Source: Polaribacter sp. Q13
GTDB lineage: Bacteria > Bacteroidota > Bacteroidia > Flavobacteriales > Flavobacteriaceae
Length of the DNA: 64,000 nt
Direction of reading: 5' to 3'
Assembly (NCBI RefSeq): GCF_016858305.2
Contig: NZ_CP074436.1
Span: 1,198,001-1,262,000 of the forward strand
Shown: piece by piece, positions 36,188 to 44,574 of the stretch
Numbering within the stretch: the first letter of the stretch is position 1
Layout of the letters: each line of letters begins with the position of its first letter
Notes under the pieces: generated by a model
What the model was told of the DNA's origin: nothing
Database searches by the model: none
What the model saw: the letters and a program-made list of their open reading frames with translations, nothing else
Made by a program: the position numbers and the translations under genes

Positions 36188-38167
36188 TTAATTCTTTTTT
36201 ATGGTGAAGTAAAAAGTAGTACCAATGTTTGGTTCACTTTCTAACCAGATTTTTCCTTCGTGTAAATCAATTATTTTTCTAACAATAGATAATCCTATTC
36301 CTGTAGAATCTTCCCTTTTATTTAACGAAGTAAACACTTCAAATATTTTACTATGATATTTTTTTTCTATACCTATACCATTATCTTTTACAGAAAATTG
36401 ATGAAAGGTTCCTTTGTCTGTGTAATCTATTTCTACAAGACCTATTTCTTTATCACAAAATTTAATAGCATTACTTATAAAATTTTGAAATAATTGATGA
36501 AACTTGGTTTTATCTCCTCTAACGATTGGTAATTTATGAATTACATTTACAGATATATTTTCTGGAATAAATAAAAACTTTTTTAAATTAGACAACGTAA
36601 TATTTAAGTCTACATCTTCATCTTCTGTAACAGCAGTACCAGCACTTGAGTATTCTAAAACATCAGAAATTAATTTTTCCATGGTTTCTAATGTGGTATT
36701 TAACAGATCGAAGTTTTGAAGTGTTATTTCATCAAATTTACCTTCGTTATCTAATTTTATCCAAGTAACTAATGCATCTATACTTCTTAGCGGAGATTTT
36801 AAATCGTGCGAAACAATATGCGCATACTCATGCAATTCTGTATTTCTTTTTTCTAACTCTTTTAAAATTTGTTCCTTTTGAAATTGCAATCTTTTAAATT
36901 TAGTGATATCTAAATTTAATGCTATTGACCCCACATTTTCTCCAAACAAATTATAATTAGGTGCAGCACTTACCAACCAATATTTAATTTCTCCCTTTTT
37001 ATTTTTAGTTTTTAATTCATAAGAAGAAGACTCTCCATTAAGACGTTTTACTTTTTGATCATTTATAATATCTAAATCTCCGTTAAATGTAAAAATATCA
37101 CGTCCTACTTTTCCTATTAACTCTTCTTTAGCATAACCAGACATTTCTATAAAACTTTGATTAACCATCGAAATTTGCTCCTCCTTATTAATCTCTACGA
37201 GCCCTAAATTCATATTAGCAATTATGCTGCTATATTTCTCTTTTTCTACTTCTAAACTTAAACTGTATTTTTTTTCTAGGGTAATATCTCTAAACGTCCA
37301 TAAATAACCTTTTAATTTATCTCCAATAAAAATAGGTGTATAATTTCTTTCGAGAATTATACCGTCTATCATTTCTAATTGTTCGCCAAAAACAGGTTTT
37401 TTATTAGCTACTATTTCATCCATTCTTTCTACAAAAGTAGATGATTCTTTAAATAAAACTTTATTTTGTTCTGATGCCATTTTACAATCTATCCCCTTTA
37501 AATCTTTGGGTAGCGCATCTATTTTAAATAATTCACAAAATTTGGTGTTGGATAATATTATTTTTCTATTTTCATCTTCTAAAATAATACCACTATTTAA
37601 ATTTAAGACAAGTGCAGCCAATCTATTTTCAGATTCAATAATTAAATCTTCTGAAGCTTTTTGTTTTGTAATATCTCTAATAATACCTTGTGCAGCAACA
37701 GCTTTATTTTCTTTATTATAAATAAGTGTTGCATTTACTTGTAGCCATTTTACTTCTTTACTTTTGGTATAAACTCTAGAAGTATATCTATTAAAAAATC
37801 CTTTTTCGTATAATTCTTTAAAAGCATTATAGGTATATTCAATATCATCTTGGTATACAATATCAGTTAAATTAAACTTTTCTTTTTCTATATCATACCC
37901 AAAAAGGTCTACAGCAATTTCATTCATCTGTAAAACATTACCAAAAAGATCCATAACTAAATATGCATCATTAATGTTTTTAAAAACTCCTTCTAGTGTA
38001 GATGATTTCTCATTTAAAAGTTCTTCTAATTCTTGAGATTTAGAATATAGTTCTCTAGATTTATCTTCAAGAATTTTTTCTGCCGCTTTCCTTGCAGCTT
38101 TTTCACGTTTTAGAGCGCGTTGTAATATTCCTATTTGATCTTGATTTTCTTTTAGGGGAATAGTCAT
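36188..38167 (-). CDS. Multi-PAS histidine kinase
   Basis: 659 aa, soluble. An N-terminal coiled coil (10-60) is followed by PAS domains at about 60-180 (NINDAYLVMDLFGNVLQMNE), 185-300 (NSGIILEDENRKIILSN) and 310-430 (NLGLVEINKEEQISMVNQSF), and then HisKA (IVSHDLKSPLRSIDAL). The HATPase C-terminus carries FCDKEIGLVE, VKDNGIGI and STGIGLSIVRK. There is no receiver domain. It lies between H-NOX and FIST genes. In other bacteria H-NOX proteins inhibit a partner kinase when NO-bound, so this is the natural partner candidate. Confidence 0.9.
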   Translation of the reverse strand: MTIPLKENQDQIGILQRALKREKAARKAAEKILEDKSRELYSKSQELEELLNEKSSTLEGVFKNINDAYLVMDLFGNVLQMNEIAVDLFGYDIEKEKFNLTDIVYQDDIEYTYNAFKELYEKGFFNRYTSRVYTKSKEVKWLQVNATLIYNKENKAVAAQGIIRDITKQKASEDLIIESENRLAALVLNLNSGIILEDENRKIILSNTKFCELFKIDALPKDLKGIDCKMASEQNKVLFKESSTFVERMDEIVANKKPVFGEQLEMIDGIILERNYTPIFIGDKLKGYLWTFRDITLEKKYSLSLEVEKEKYSSIIANMNLGLVEINKEEQISMVNQSFIEMSGYAKEELIGKVGRDIFTFNGDLDIINDQKVKRLNGESSSYELKTKNKKGEIKYWLVSAAPNYNLFGENVGSIALNLDITKFKRLQFQKEQILKELEKRNTELHEYAHIVSHDLKSPLRSIDALVTWIKLDNEGKFDEITLQNFDLLNTTLETMEKLISDVLEYSSAGTAVTEDEDVDLNITLSNLKKFLFIPENISVNVIHKLPIVRGDKTKFHQLFQNFISNAIKFCDKEIGLVEIDYTDKGTFHQFSVKDNGIGIEKKYHSKIFEVFTSLNKREDSTGIGLSIVRKIIDLHEGKIWLESEPNIGTTFYFTIKKN

Positions 38168-38248
38168 TTTTTACTTCTTTTACGGTATAGCACATAAATT
38201 TAATTTATTTTCTGCTTAAAAAAAAATTTTTGTAGAAAATAGACCTAT

Positions 38249-38788
38249 TTAAATTTTATTAACAATAAACCTTACTTCTGTACCATCTTCTTTAATTTTT
38301 TCTAAAACGATAGATGCTTTAGTATTAAAATGCTCAAAAGTTTTATTCATTAAACCTAATCCAAAATGATGCATTGCTCTACTAGATTTATAAATCATAA
38401 TTATAGAGTTATCCGTTTTTTCTTCTACAATAAATGTAGGCAGTTCTGCATCTGGATATATTTTTTGAACTTCTACATGTATATGATTTTCAATAGATGC
38501 TAACATTTCTATAGGGTCTTTATACGTTGCCAAAAGACCTGGGTAACTTCTTTCTATCAATCCGAAAAAGTGTTCTGCATAAACTAAAAGTAAATCATCT
38601 GTAGAAATACCTGTATTACCACTTAAATTAGTAACCAATTGTAGCATTTCAGAAAAACTATAGGTGCCAATTGATGTATATACCCCTTCTGATTCTAATT
38701 TAGATTGAGAAATAATTTTATCTACCATCTCTAAACCAAACTTTTCTTCTACTAAATCTAAAAACTCTGTAAAAACGACTCCCTTCAT
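38249..38788 (-). CDS. H-NOX (HNOB) haem nitric-oxide sensor
   Basis: 179 aa, the normal stand-alone H-NOX length. The proximal haem ligand is H104, P117 is 13 residues on, and Y133-x-S135-x-R137 is the haem-propionate YxSxR motif. These spacings (13 and 29 residues) equal those of the structurally known Thermoanaerobacter protein (H102, P115, Y131). The distal pocket shows no obvious Tyr at the O2-stabilising position, which would favour NO selectivity, but I cannot be sure by eye. It is 1 bp downstream of the CheY-like gene and 81 bp upstream of the PAS kinase. Confidence 0.9.
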   Translation of the reverse strand: MKGVVFTEFLDLVEEKFGLEMVDKIISQSKLESEGVYTSIGTYSFSEMLQLVTNLSGNTGISTDDLLLVYAEHFFGLIERSYPGLLATYKDPIEMLASIENHIHVEVQKIYPDAELPTFIVEEKTDNSIIMIYKSSRAMHHFGLGLMNKTFEHFNTKASIVLEKIKEDGTEVRFIVNKI

Positions 38789-38789
38789 A

Positions 38790-39203
38790 TTAATATTTTT
38801 TTAATTCATTTATGCTCCAATAAGATAATACGGCTTCAATCTTTTTAACATAATCATCATATTTTAAAGGCTTTAAAACGTAACCAGAAACCCCTATTTT
38901 ATAACATTCTTCTAGATCTTTTTGATTATCTGAAGTGGTTAAAATAACAGTAGGTATATGTTGTATCTCTTTATTATTTTTTAAGATTGATAAAAATTCT
39001 ATACCACTCATTTTTGGCATGTTTAAATCTAATAAAATTAAATCAGGAAAGTTACTTTTATCTTGTAAAATTTCTAATGCTTCTTCACCATTTTTAGCTT
39101 CTTGCATAGTGTGTTCTAATTTTAACAATGAAAGTGTTCTTTTCATTTTCATAATTTCAATTAGATTATCTTCAATCAATAATACTTTTAAATTCTTAGC
39201 CAT
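38790..39203 (-). CDS. CheY-like single-domain response regulator
   Basis: 137 aa from the ATG at 39203 (MAKNLKVLLIEDN). An upstream in-frame ATG at 39233 would overlap a TAAATTTG promoter box (39231-39238, minus), so the shorter start is preferred. Receiver features are IEDN, phosphoacceptor Asp in LLLDLNMPKMSG, LTTSD and LKPL. There is no output domain, so it works as a phosphate shuttle or by protein contact. It is the first gene of the seven-gene signalling operon. Confidence 0.88.
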   Translation of the reverse strand: MAKNLKVLLIEDNLIEIMKMKRTLSLLKLEHTMQEAKNGEEALEILQDKSNFPDLILLDLNMPKMSGIEFLSILKNNKEIQHIPTVILTTSDNQKDLEECYKIGVSGYVLKPLKYDDYVKKIEAVLSYWSINELKKY

Positions 39204-39230
39204 TTTAGGAGGTTTTACGTTTATTTTATA

Positions 39231-39238
39231 CAAATTTA
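39231..39238 (-). promoter_or_regulatory. -7 promoter box of the signalling operon
   Basis: TAAATTTG on the minus strand is a perfect TAnnTTTG element, giving a start near 39225 and a roughly 20-nt leader before the regulator ATG at 39203. A -33 TTTG is not evident. Confidence 0.45.
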
Positions 39239-39264
39239 AGATTATTAATTAGAGTTATCTATCG

Positions 39265-39330
39265 ATGGTTGGTCAAAAAGGATTAGGTGTAGATGAAATG
39301 CAAAAAAGTATAGACCATATTAAATTGTAA
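39265..39330 (+). pseudogene. Possible C-terminal gene remnant
   Basis: A 21-codon open stretch ending in TAA, translating to MVGQKGLGVDEM then QKSIDHIKL, has the look of the final helix of a TIM-barrel or dehydrogenase-type protein. A stop codon lies five codons upstream, so it is not part of a full gene. It sits between the signalling operon promoter and the eda terminator. It may be chance; I could not identify a parent protein. Confidence 0.2.
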
Positions 39331-39334
39331 AGAC

Positions 39335-39370
39335 AAAAAAAAGCTCCAACTTTTCAGCTGGAGCTTTTTT
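39335..39370. terminator. Rho-independent terminator after eda
   Basis: An A-run, AGCTCCAAC, a 6-nt loop, GCTGGAGCT and a T-run form a 9-bp stem with one mismatch, flanked by A and T tracts on both sides. It follows the eda stop by 17 bp on the minus strand and should work in both directions. Confidence 0.85.
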
Positions 39371-39387
39371 GTATAAAATAGTTTAGA

Positions 39388-40056
39388 CTATTTTCTTACT
39401 GCTTTTACAATAGCTAAAGCTGCTCTCACATCTTTTTCTAATTTCGCATAATCTTTATTTGCTATAATTTCTTTAGAAATTAATTTAGATCCCATTCCAA
39501 CACAAGTTACACCTGCATCAAACCAACCTTTTAAATTTTCTTCTGTTGGAGAAACTCCACCTGTTGGCATAACGCTTGTCCAAGGTTGAGGCCCTTTAAC
39601 TCCTTTTACAAATTGAGGTCCATAAATATCACCAGGGAATAATTTAACGATTTCACATCCTAATTCTTCTGCTCTAGTAATTTCTGTTAAGGTACCACAA
39701 CCAGGAGACCATAAAACTTTTTTACGGTTACATGCAATTGCAATATCTTCTCTTAAAACAGGAGTTACAACAAAGTTTGCTCCTAATGCCATGTATAATG
39801 ATGCTGCACCTGCATCTGTTACAGAACCTACACCCATTATCATACCTGGTAATTCTGCAATAGCATATTTTGTTAACTCACCAAAAACTTCGTGAGCAAA
39901 ATCTCCACGAGCTGTAAACTCCATTAAACGAGCTCCACCATCGTAACATGCTTTTAATACTTTTTTACTTAATTCTATGTCGTTATGAAAAAATAAAGGA
40001 ATCATTCCTGTTTCTTTCATTACTTGTGCTACTTCTAATCTTGAAAATTGTGCCAT
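39388..40056 (-). CDS. eda: KDPG/KHG aldolase
   Basis: 222 aa, cytoplasmic class I aldolase splitting 2-keto-3-deoxy-6-phosphogluconate to pyruvate and glyceraldehyde-3-P. The Schiff-base lysine is K138 in CEIVKLFPGD, E46 is the general acid/base in LMEFTAR, and GCGT and MPTGGV form the phosphate-binding loops. It is the last gene of the kdgK-pfk-eda operon and completes KDG breakdown, as needed for alginate- or pectin-derived uronates. Confidence 0.93.
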   Translation of the reverse strand: MAQFSRLEVAQVMKETGMIPLFFHNDIELSKKVLKACYDGGARLMEFTARGDFAHEVFGELTKYAIAELPGMIMGVGSVTDAGAASLYMALGANFVVTPVLREDIAIACNRKKVLWSPGCGTLTEITRAEELGCEIVKLFPGDIYGPQFVKGVKGPQPWTSVMPTGGVSPTEENLKGWFDAGVTCVGMGSKLISKEIIANKDYAKLEKDVRAALAIVKAVRK

Positions 40057-40109
40057 TTTTTTAATGTTTATTTGTGTAATCGTTTATTTGTGTATTTGTT
40101 TGATCGTGT

Positions 40110-40156
40110 AATTGTTGAATTGTACTTGAATGTTAAAGTTACACAATTTAACAATT
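40110..40156. repeat. Inverted repeat between pfk and eda
   Basis: Arms AATTGTTGAATTGT (40110-40123) and ACAATTTAACAATT (40143-40156) pair at 13 of 14 positions. The sequence just before the left arm (GATCGTGTAATTGTT) is shared with the inverted repeat on the other side of pfk. Confidence 0.6.
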
Positions 40157-40172
40157 AAACCCTTAAACAATT

Positions 40173-41390
40173 TTAACTCCAGTTTAATATTTTTTTGAAA
40201 TCATACACTTCAGGATTTGAAACATACTTTTTTGCATTTTCATAATCCTTTTCTTTTAAGAAGAATAAGTTTTCTATGAATAATTGTGCCATATCAGAAT
40301 TGATATCTACTAATCTTGGTGGAATTTTACCATTTTCATCTTCAAAATCTTTTAGATATAAAGGTGAAATATCTCCATTAGAATTAGCACTTACAATACA
40401 ACCTGTAACACCTTGATCAAATAATTTTTTAACTCCAATACCTAATAAAGTACATAAGGTTAAATCGAAAGCAATAGGATTACAACATCTTAATTCATAA
40501 CCAAGCTCTACGGGTCTAGATTTAATTTCTAATCCAATTTCTTTTAACTTAACTTGTAGTAAATAATTAAATATATGAGATTTACTAACATTCCCTAATT
40601 CTGGATGTCCATGATCATCATAGGTAAAATTAATTCCAGAATTAATAATTTCCTCTTCTTCCATGAAGTGAAAAACACCTTCACTAATTAAAGCGACTCC
40701 GTATTCCACACCCATAATTTTACATTTTACAATAGAAGAAATAATCATATTGATTAACTTCTGGAATGTAATAGTTGTTTTGTTGAACATTTCTGGAATA
40801 ATCACCATCTGAAAATGACATGCCGAAGCAATTCCAAATGCTAAATGCCCTGCAGAACGTCCCATTGCAGACATTACAAACCAATTTTCACTGGTTCTAG
40901 CATCTTCATAAACCGTATTACCAATACGTACACCTTCATCTTTTGCTGTATGAAAACCAAATGTTGGGTTTCTATCTGGCAAAGGTAAATCGTTATCTAT
41001 TGTTTTTGGTACATGAATATGTCTAACATCTAATTCTTGCTCCTTTAAATATTTGGTTAATCTATTTGCAGTAGAAGCGGTATCGTCTCCACCAATAGTA
41101 ACCAATAACTTTACATTATTTTTTTTGAAAAAATCTGCCTTAAAATCACTGTCTTTTGGTTTAAATCTGCTCATTATAAGACTAGATCCACCACGACTAA
41201 AAATACGATCTGCACGATGAAAATCGAAAATTTCCAATTCAGGATTTTCAGAAAGCAACCCTTGGTATCCATGATGCACACCAATAACCTTATAACCATC
41301 TTTCATAAAGGTTTTAGCCACAGTACTAATAACGGTATTAATACCAGGGGCAGGTCCGCCTCCACACATAATAGCTATAGATTTTTTCAT
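40173..41390 (-). CDS. Phosphofructokinase, PPi-type signature
   Basis: 405 aa. The donor-specificity positions read GGDD (100-103) and PKTIDND (128-134). In ATP enzymes these are GGDG and PGTIDND; Asp and Lys at the two variable positions (D103, K129) are the hallmark of pyrophosphate-dependent PFK. MGRSAGHLA and IIPEMF follow as in the PPi/long-PFK groups. The enzyme would catalyse the reversible fructose-6-P/fructose-1,6-bisP step. It is flanked by related inverted repeats inside the KDG operon, an unusual place for it. Confidence 0.88.
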   Translation of the reverse strand: MKKSIAIMCGGGPAPGINTVISTVAKTFMKDGYKVIGVHHGYQGLLSENPELEIFDFHRADRIFSRGGSSLIMSRFKPKDSDFKADFFKKNNVKLLVTIGGDDTASTANRLTKYLKEQELDVRHIHVPKTIDNDLPLPDRNPTFGFHTAKDEGVRIGNTVYEDARTSENWFVMSAMGRSAGHLAFGIASACHFQMVIIPEMFNKTTITFQKLINMIISSIVKCKIMGVEYGVALISEGVFHFMEEEEIINSGINFTYDDHGHPELGNVSKSHIFNYLLQVKLKEIGLEIKSRPVELGYELRCCNPIAFDLTLCTLLGIGVKKLFDQGVTGCIVSANSNGDISPLYLKDFEDENGKIPPRLVDINSDMAQLFIENLFFLKEKDYENAKKYVSNPEVYDFKKILNWS

Positions 41391-41425
41391 GTTTTATTGT
41401 AAATGTTTAAAAATATATAATTGTT

Positions 41426-41478
41426 TTAATCGTGTAATTATTTTTAGCAGTTAAACGCTTAAACAATTACACGATTAA
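41426..41478. repeat. Inverted repeat between kdgK and pfk
   Basis: Arms share TTAATCGTGTAATT plus further T/A pairs (about 41426-41443 and 41461-41478) around a 17-nt loop. It lies 7 bp after the kdgK stop and may lower read-through into pfk. The arm sequence recurs near 40102-40116. Confidence 0.65.
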
Positions 41479-41484
41479 ACATTT

Positions 41485-42531
41485 TTATCTTGCTACTCTT
41501 CCAGATGCATCACCACCCATAAGTTTGTTTACCTCTGCAACAGTAACTAAGTTAGCATCACCTTTAATAGTGTGTTTTAAACAAGATGCAGCAACTGCAA
41601 AGTCTAAAGCATTTTGATCGTTATCTGGGTAAGTTAATAATCCGTAGATTAAACCTCCCATAAAAGAATCTCCACCACCTACTCTATCTACGATATCTGT
41701 AATTTGGTATTGACGCGTTTCTAACATTTGTTTTCCATCATATAAAACTCCTGCCCATGTATTATGAGATGCAGAAACAGAACCTCTTAAAGTAGTAATT
41801 ACTTTTTTAGCTCTTGGAAATTTCTCCATCATTTGCTGACAAACAGATAAAAAAGCTTCTGCTTTAACATCATGTCCTGCTGTTTGAACTGCAGCACCAT
41901 CAGGCTTAATACCAAAGTGCATTTCTGCATCTTCTTCATTTCCTAAAATGATATCACAATAAGACGTTAATTCTGTCATGATTGTTTCTCTATGCGCAGC
42001 ATCACAGAAATTCCATAATTTTGCACGGTAGTTTAAATCTGTAGAAATAGTAATTCCTTTTGCACTTGCCACTTTTAAAGCTTCTAAAGTTACATCTGCA
42101 GCTCCTTGAGAAATTGCAGGGATAATACCAGTCCAATGAAACCATTCACATCCTTCAAAAACTGCATCCCAATCAATCATTCCAGATTCAATTTCTGCAA
42201 TAGCAGAATGCGCTCTGTCATAAACCACTTTAGATCCTCTAGATACAGCACCAGTTTCTAAGAAATAAATTCCTAAACGGTCTCCACCATACACAATCTT
42301 ATCTACACCAACACCTCTTTTACGCATTTCCATCATTGCACACTCACCAATATCATTCTTTGGTAAACGTGTTACAAAATCTACATCTATTCCGTAGTTT
42401 GCTAATGATACTGCTACATTAGATTCTCCACCACCGTAAACAGCGTCAAAATTATTTGCTTGTGAAAATCTTAAAAATCCTTGAGGAGCTAATCTTAACA
42501 TGATCTCTCCGAATGTTACTACTTTTGCCAT
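41485..42531 (-). CDS. kdgK: 2-keto-3-deoxygluconate kinase (PfkB family)
   Basis: 348 aa. Ribokinase/PfkB features: YGGGESNVAVSLANYG near the N-terminus and the anion-hole motif RVGGGDSFMGG with catalytic D288. Residues RGSKVVYDRAHSA and STDLNYRAKLW are typical of Bacteroidetes KDG kinases. It phosphorylates KDG to KDPG for eda. First gene of the operon; AAAGGATTAAA precedes the ATG. A LacI-type operator lies about 30 bp upstream. Confidence 0.9.
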   Translation of the reverse strand: MAKVVTFGEIMLRLAPQGFLRFSQANNFDAVYGGGESNVAVSLANYGIDVDFVTRLPKNDIGECAMMEMRKRGVGVDKIVYGGDRLGIYFLETGAVSRGSKVVYDRAHSAIAEIESGMIDWDAVFEGCEWFHWTGIIPAISQGAADVTLEALKVASAKGITISTDLNYRAKLWNFCDAAHRETIMTELTSYCDIILGNEEDAEMHFGIKPDGAAVQTAGHDVKAEAFLSVCQQMMEKFPRAKKVITTLRGSVSASHNTWAGVLYDGKQMLETRQYQITDIVDRVGGGDSFMGGLIYGLLTYPDNDQNALDFAVAASCLKHTIKGDANLVTVAEVNKLMGGDASGRVAR

Positions 42532-42560
42532 TTTAATCCTTTTTTAATATTATAGTTAAT

Positions 42561-42578
42561 TGGTTAAACGTTTAAGCA
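42561..42578. promoter_or_regulatory. LacI-type operator O2 near kdgK
   Basis: TGGTTAAACGTTTAAGCA is symmetric except at one pair of positions around a central CG. It shares the TTAA-CG-TTAAGCA frame with the palindrome at 42644-42673. It lies 30 bp before the kdgK ATG, where it would block transcription. Confidence 0.65.
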
Positions 42579-42620
42579 GATTCTAAAAATAAAATCAAAA
42601 GGAAAGAATTGAACTATCGT

Positions 42621-42651
42621 TTTGATTATAATTAATATCGAATTATATTTG
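42621..42651 (+). promoter_or_regulatory. Promoter of the KDG-operon lacI
   Basis: TTTG (42621-42624), 19 bp, then TATATTTG (42644-42651) is an exact match to the Bacteroidetes -33/-7 consensus. Transcription would start near 42658. The -7 box is the left end of the palindromic operator, implying autoregulation. Confidence 0.7.
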
Positions 42652-42673
42652 CTTAATCGATTAAGCAAATATA
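42644..42673. promoter_or_regulatory. LacI-type operator O1, perfect 30-bp palindrome
   Basis: Perfect symmetry around 42658/42659 with core TTGCTTAATCGATTAAGCAA. This has the form of a LacI/GalR operator (central CG). It overlaps the -7 box and start site of the divergent regulator gene. Confidence 0.8.
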
Positions 42674-42684
42674 TAAAAAAAATT

Positions 42685-43704
42685 ATTATCAAAAAGAAAA
42701 CTACCATAAAAGATATTGCCAATGTTTTAAACATCTCTGCAGCTGCTGTTTCTAAAGCGCTACACAATGATGATAGAATAAGCGAAAAGACTAAGAAAGC
42801 TGTTAGGCAGGTTGCTGAAAATTTAAATTATCAGCCTAATCATCTGGCAAGTGCTCTTAGAAGTGGAAAAAGTAAATTAGTGGGTGTTATTGTTCCTAGA
42901 ACAAATAGCAATTTTTTTTCATCTGTAATTCAGAATATAGAGGAAGTTTTAAATAAGGAAGGTTATAGTATCATTATTACACAATCTAACGAGTCTTTTA
43001 AAAAAGAATGTGCTAGCATAGACACCTTATTATTTACACAAGTAGATGGTATTATCGCGTCTATGGCAAACGAAACTGTAGATTTAACGTATTTTGAAAA
43101 AATTAAAAAAGCAAGTATCCCTTTAATTCTGTTTGATAGAGGAGAAAATGATTTAAATGTAGATTATATTGGTATTGATGATTATAATAGCAGTCATATA
43201 ATAGTAGAGCACCTTGTTAAAAAAGGATGTAAAAGAATTGCACACATTGGTGGATATAAACATACTAGAATTTTTAACAATAGAATTAGAGGTTATATTG
43301 ATGCCTTAAAAAAGAATAATTTACCTTTAAATGATGAGTTATTAATAGAAGGAAGCCTTACAATAGAGGATGGAAGAGAAAAAATGATACAGCTTTTATC
43401 TTTAAAAAATAGACCAGATGCTGTTTATGTAGCAAGTGATTATGCTGCTTTAGGAGCTTTACAAGTATTAAAAGAAAATAATATTAAAATACCAGATGAA
43501 ATTGCCTTAGTAGGTTTTGGTAACGAACCCTTTACCTCTATGACAACACCAACTATAACGAGTATAGACCAGCATAGTGCAGAAATAGGACAACAGGCTG
43601 CTTTTGCTTTCTTAGCGCACGCAAAAACAAAAGTTGTTAAACAAACTTTTACCAAAAGAATATTAGATGTTGCACTTATAGAAAGAGATTCTTCTAACCG
43701 GTAA
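42685..43704 (+). CDS. LacI-family regulator of the KDG operon
   Basis: About 340 aa. The HTH begins TTIKDIANVLNISAAAVSKALHND, followed by the hinge YQPNHLASALRSGKS and a periplasmic-binding-like effector domain ending ITSIDQHSAEIG. There is no ATG at the expected place. In-frame TTG codons at 42622 and 42649 fall inside the -33 and -7 elements, so they are unlikely to be translated. An ATT at 42682 or 42685 would put the HTH at the usual distance; I chose 42685 provisionally. It probably senses KDG or a related keto-sugar acid. Confidence 0.8.
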   Translation: MIKKKTTIKDIANVLNISAAAVSKALHNDDRISEKTKKAVRQVAENLNYQPNHLASALRSGKSKLVGVIVPRTNSNFFSSVIQNIEEVLNKEGYSIIITQSNESFKKECASIDTLLFTQVDGIIASMANETVDLTYFEKIKKASIPLILFDRGENDLNVDYIGIDDYNSSHIIVEHLVKKGCKRIAHIGGYKHTRIFNNRIRGYIDALKKNNLPLNDELLIEGSLTIEDGREKMIQLLSLKNRPDAVYVASDYAALGALQVLKENNIKIPDEIALVGFGNEPFTSMTTPTITSIDQHSAEIGQQAAFAFLAHAKTKVVKQTFTKRILDVALIERDSSNR

Positions 43705-43784
43705 TACGCCTACCTTTTCTTTACATTAGAATAGAAACTTTTTCCTATTTTTGATATGTCTATAAATAACACCAACTACTTTAA

Positions 43785-44435
43785 ATGAAACAACTAATTA
43801 TTTTATTATTATTAATTATTGCTTGTACCATTGGATATGGAAAATATAAACAATACAAAAGGTACAACTCACCAAATGTGGATTATAAAACCACTAAAAA
43901 AATAGACACGGAATACCACAATCAAGAAGTGGTATTGAATTATTATAAAGCTATTGAAAACACTAACAGTTTTATAAAAATGGAATGGACAGCTAATGAT
44001 ATAGATGTTAGAAGTCCAGAAGATGATTCTGAAAAAACCAAATTAGCCGTTAAAAATTATGCCGAAAAACTTGCCACTATTAAATATTATGAGAGCAAAT
44101 TAGAAAAATCTTTCCTTTTAAAAGCAAAAGGTTTGTCTAATGAAGAAATACAATTTTTAGAAAAAACAGGAACCAGCTATAAGGCTTACCAAGAATCATT
44201 AGTGAATACCAAAATTAAAAGTATGTTTAATGCCAATATAAAAATGAATTATGGCCATAAAAATGCTTTGATATTTGAAATTCAAAAACAATTAAATAAA
44301 AAAGGTTTCGAGGTTTCTTTAGATGGTGCATACAAAACTGAAACGCTTAATGCAATTAAAACATTTGAAGAAAAAAACAACTTATTTGCGGATGGAGTTC
44401 TAGATGTTTTAACTATAGATGCCTTGTTTGAATAA
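43785..44435 (+). CDS. Membrane-anchored or exported protein with peptidoglycan-binding domain
   Basis: 216 aa. One N-terminal hydrophobic helix (3-20) without a clear cleavage site is followed by a helical, charged region. Residues 155-216 form a PG_binding_1-like domain (IFEIQKQLNKKGFEVSLDGAYKTETLNAIKTFEEKNNL, DGVLDVLT). No enzymatic domain is present. It probably attaches to the cell wall in the periplasm. It is a single gene with no functional link to its neighbours that I can see. Confidence 0.75.
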   Translation: MKQLIILLLLIIACTIGYGKYKQYKRYNSPNVDYKTTKKIDTEYHNQEVVLNYYKAIENTNSFIKMEWTANDIDVRSPEDDSEKTKLAVKNYAEKLATIKYYESKLEKSFLLKAKGLSNEEIQFLEKTGTSYKAYQESLVNTKIKSMFNANIKMNYGHKNALIFEIQKQLNKKGFEVSLDGAYKTETLNAIKTFEEKNNLFADGVLDVLTIDALFE

Positions 44436-44465
44436 AAAAAGAATTCTAAAAAGGGAGTTTTTTTC

Positions 44466-44546
44466 AATCTGAACTTATCTCAGATTCTTATGAAGATTTA
44501 AGTTCAGTAAGTGAAGATACTGAAACAAGTTCAGTATGCCAAGATT
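44466..44546. repeat. Intergenic TGAACTT/TTCAGTA palindromic repeats
   Basis: CTGAACTTATCTCAG (44469-44483), AAGTTCAGTAAG and the hairpin TACTGAA-acaag-TTCAGTA (44518-44536) are variants of one CTGAA/TTCAG word. Short elements of this kind recur in flavobacterial intergenic DNA, from memory. Confidence 0.45.
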
Positions 44547-44574
44547 AAATCCTTTTTAGACAGCCTCTTTATCC

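Noticed and set aside
42622..42684. N-terminal extension of the KDG-operon LacI from a TTG codon
   Set aside because: The TTG is part of the -33 element, and the extension encodes a palindromic operator rather than conserved protein sequence.
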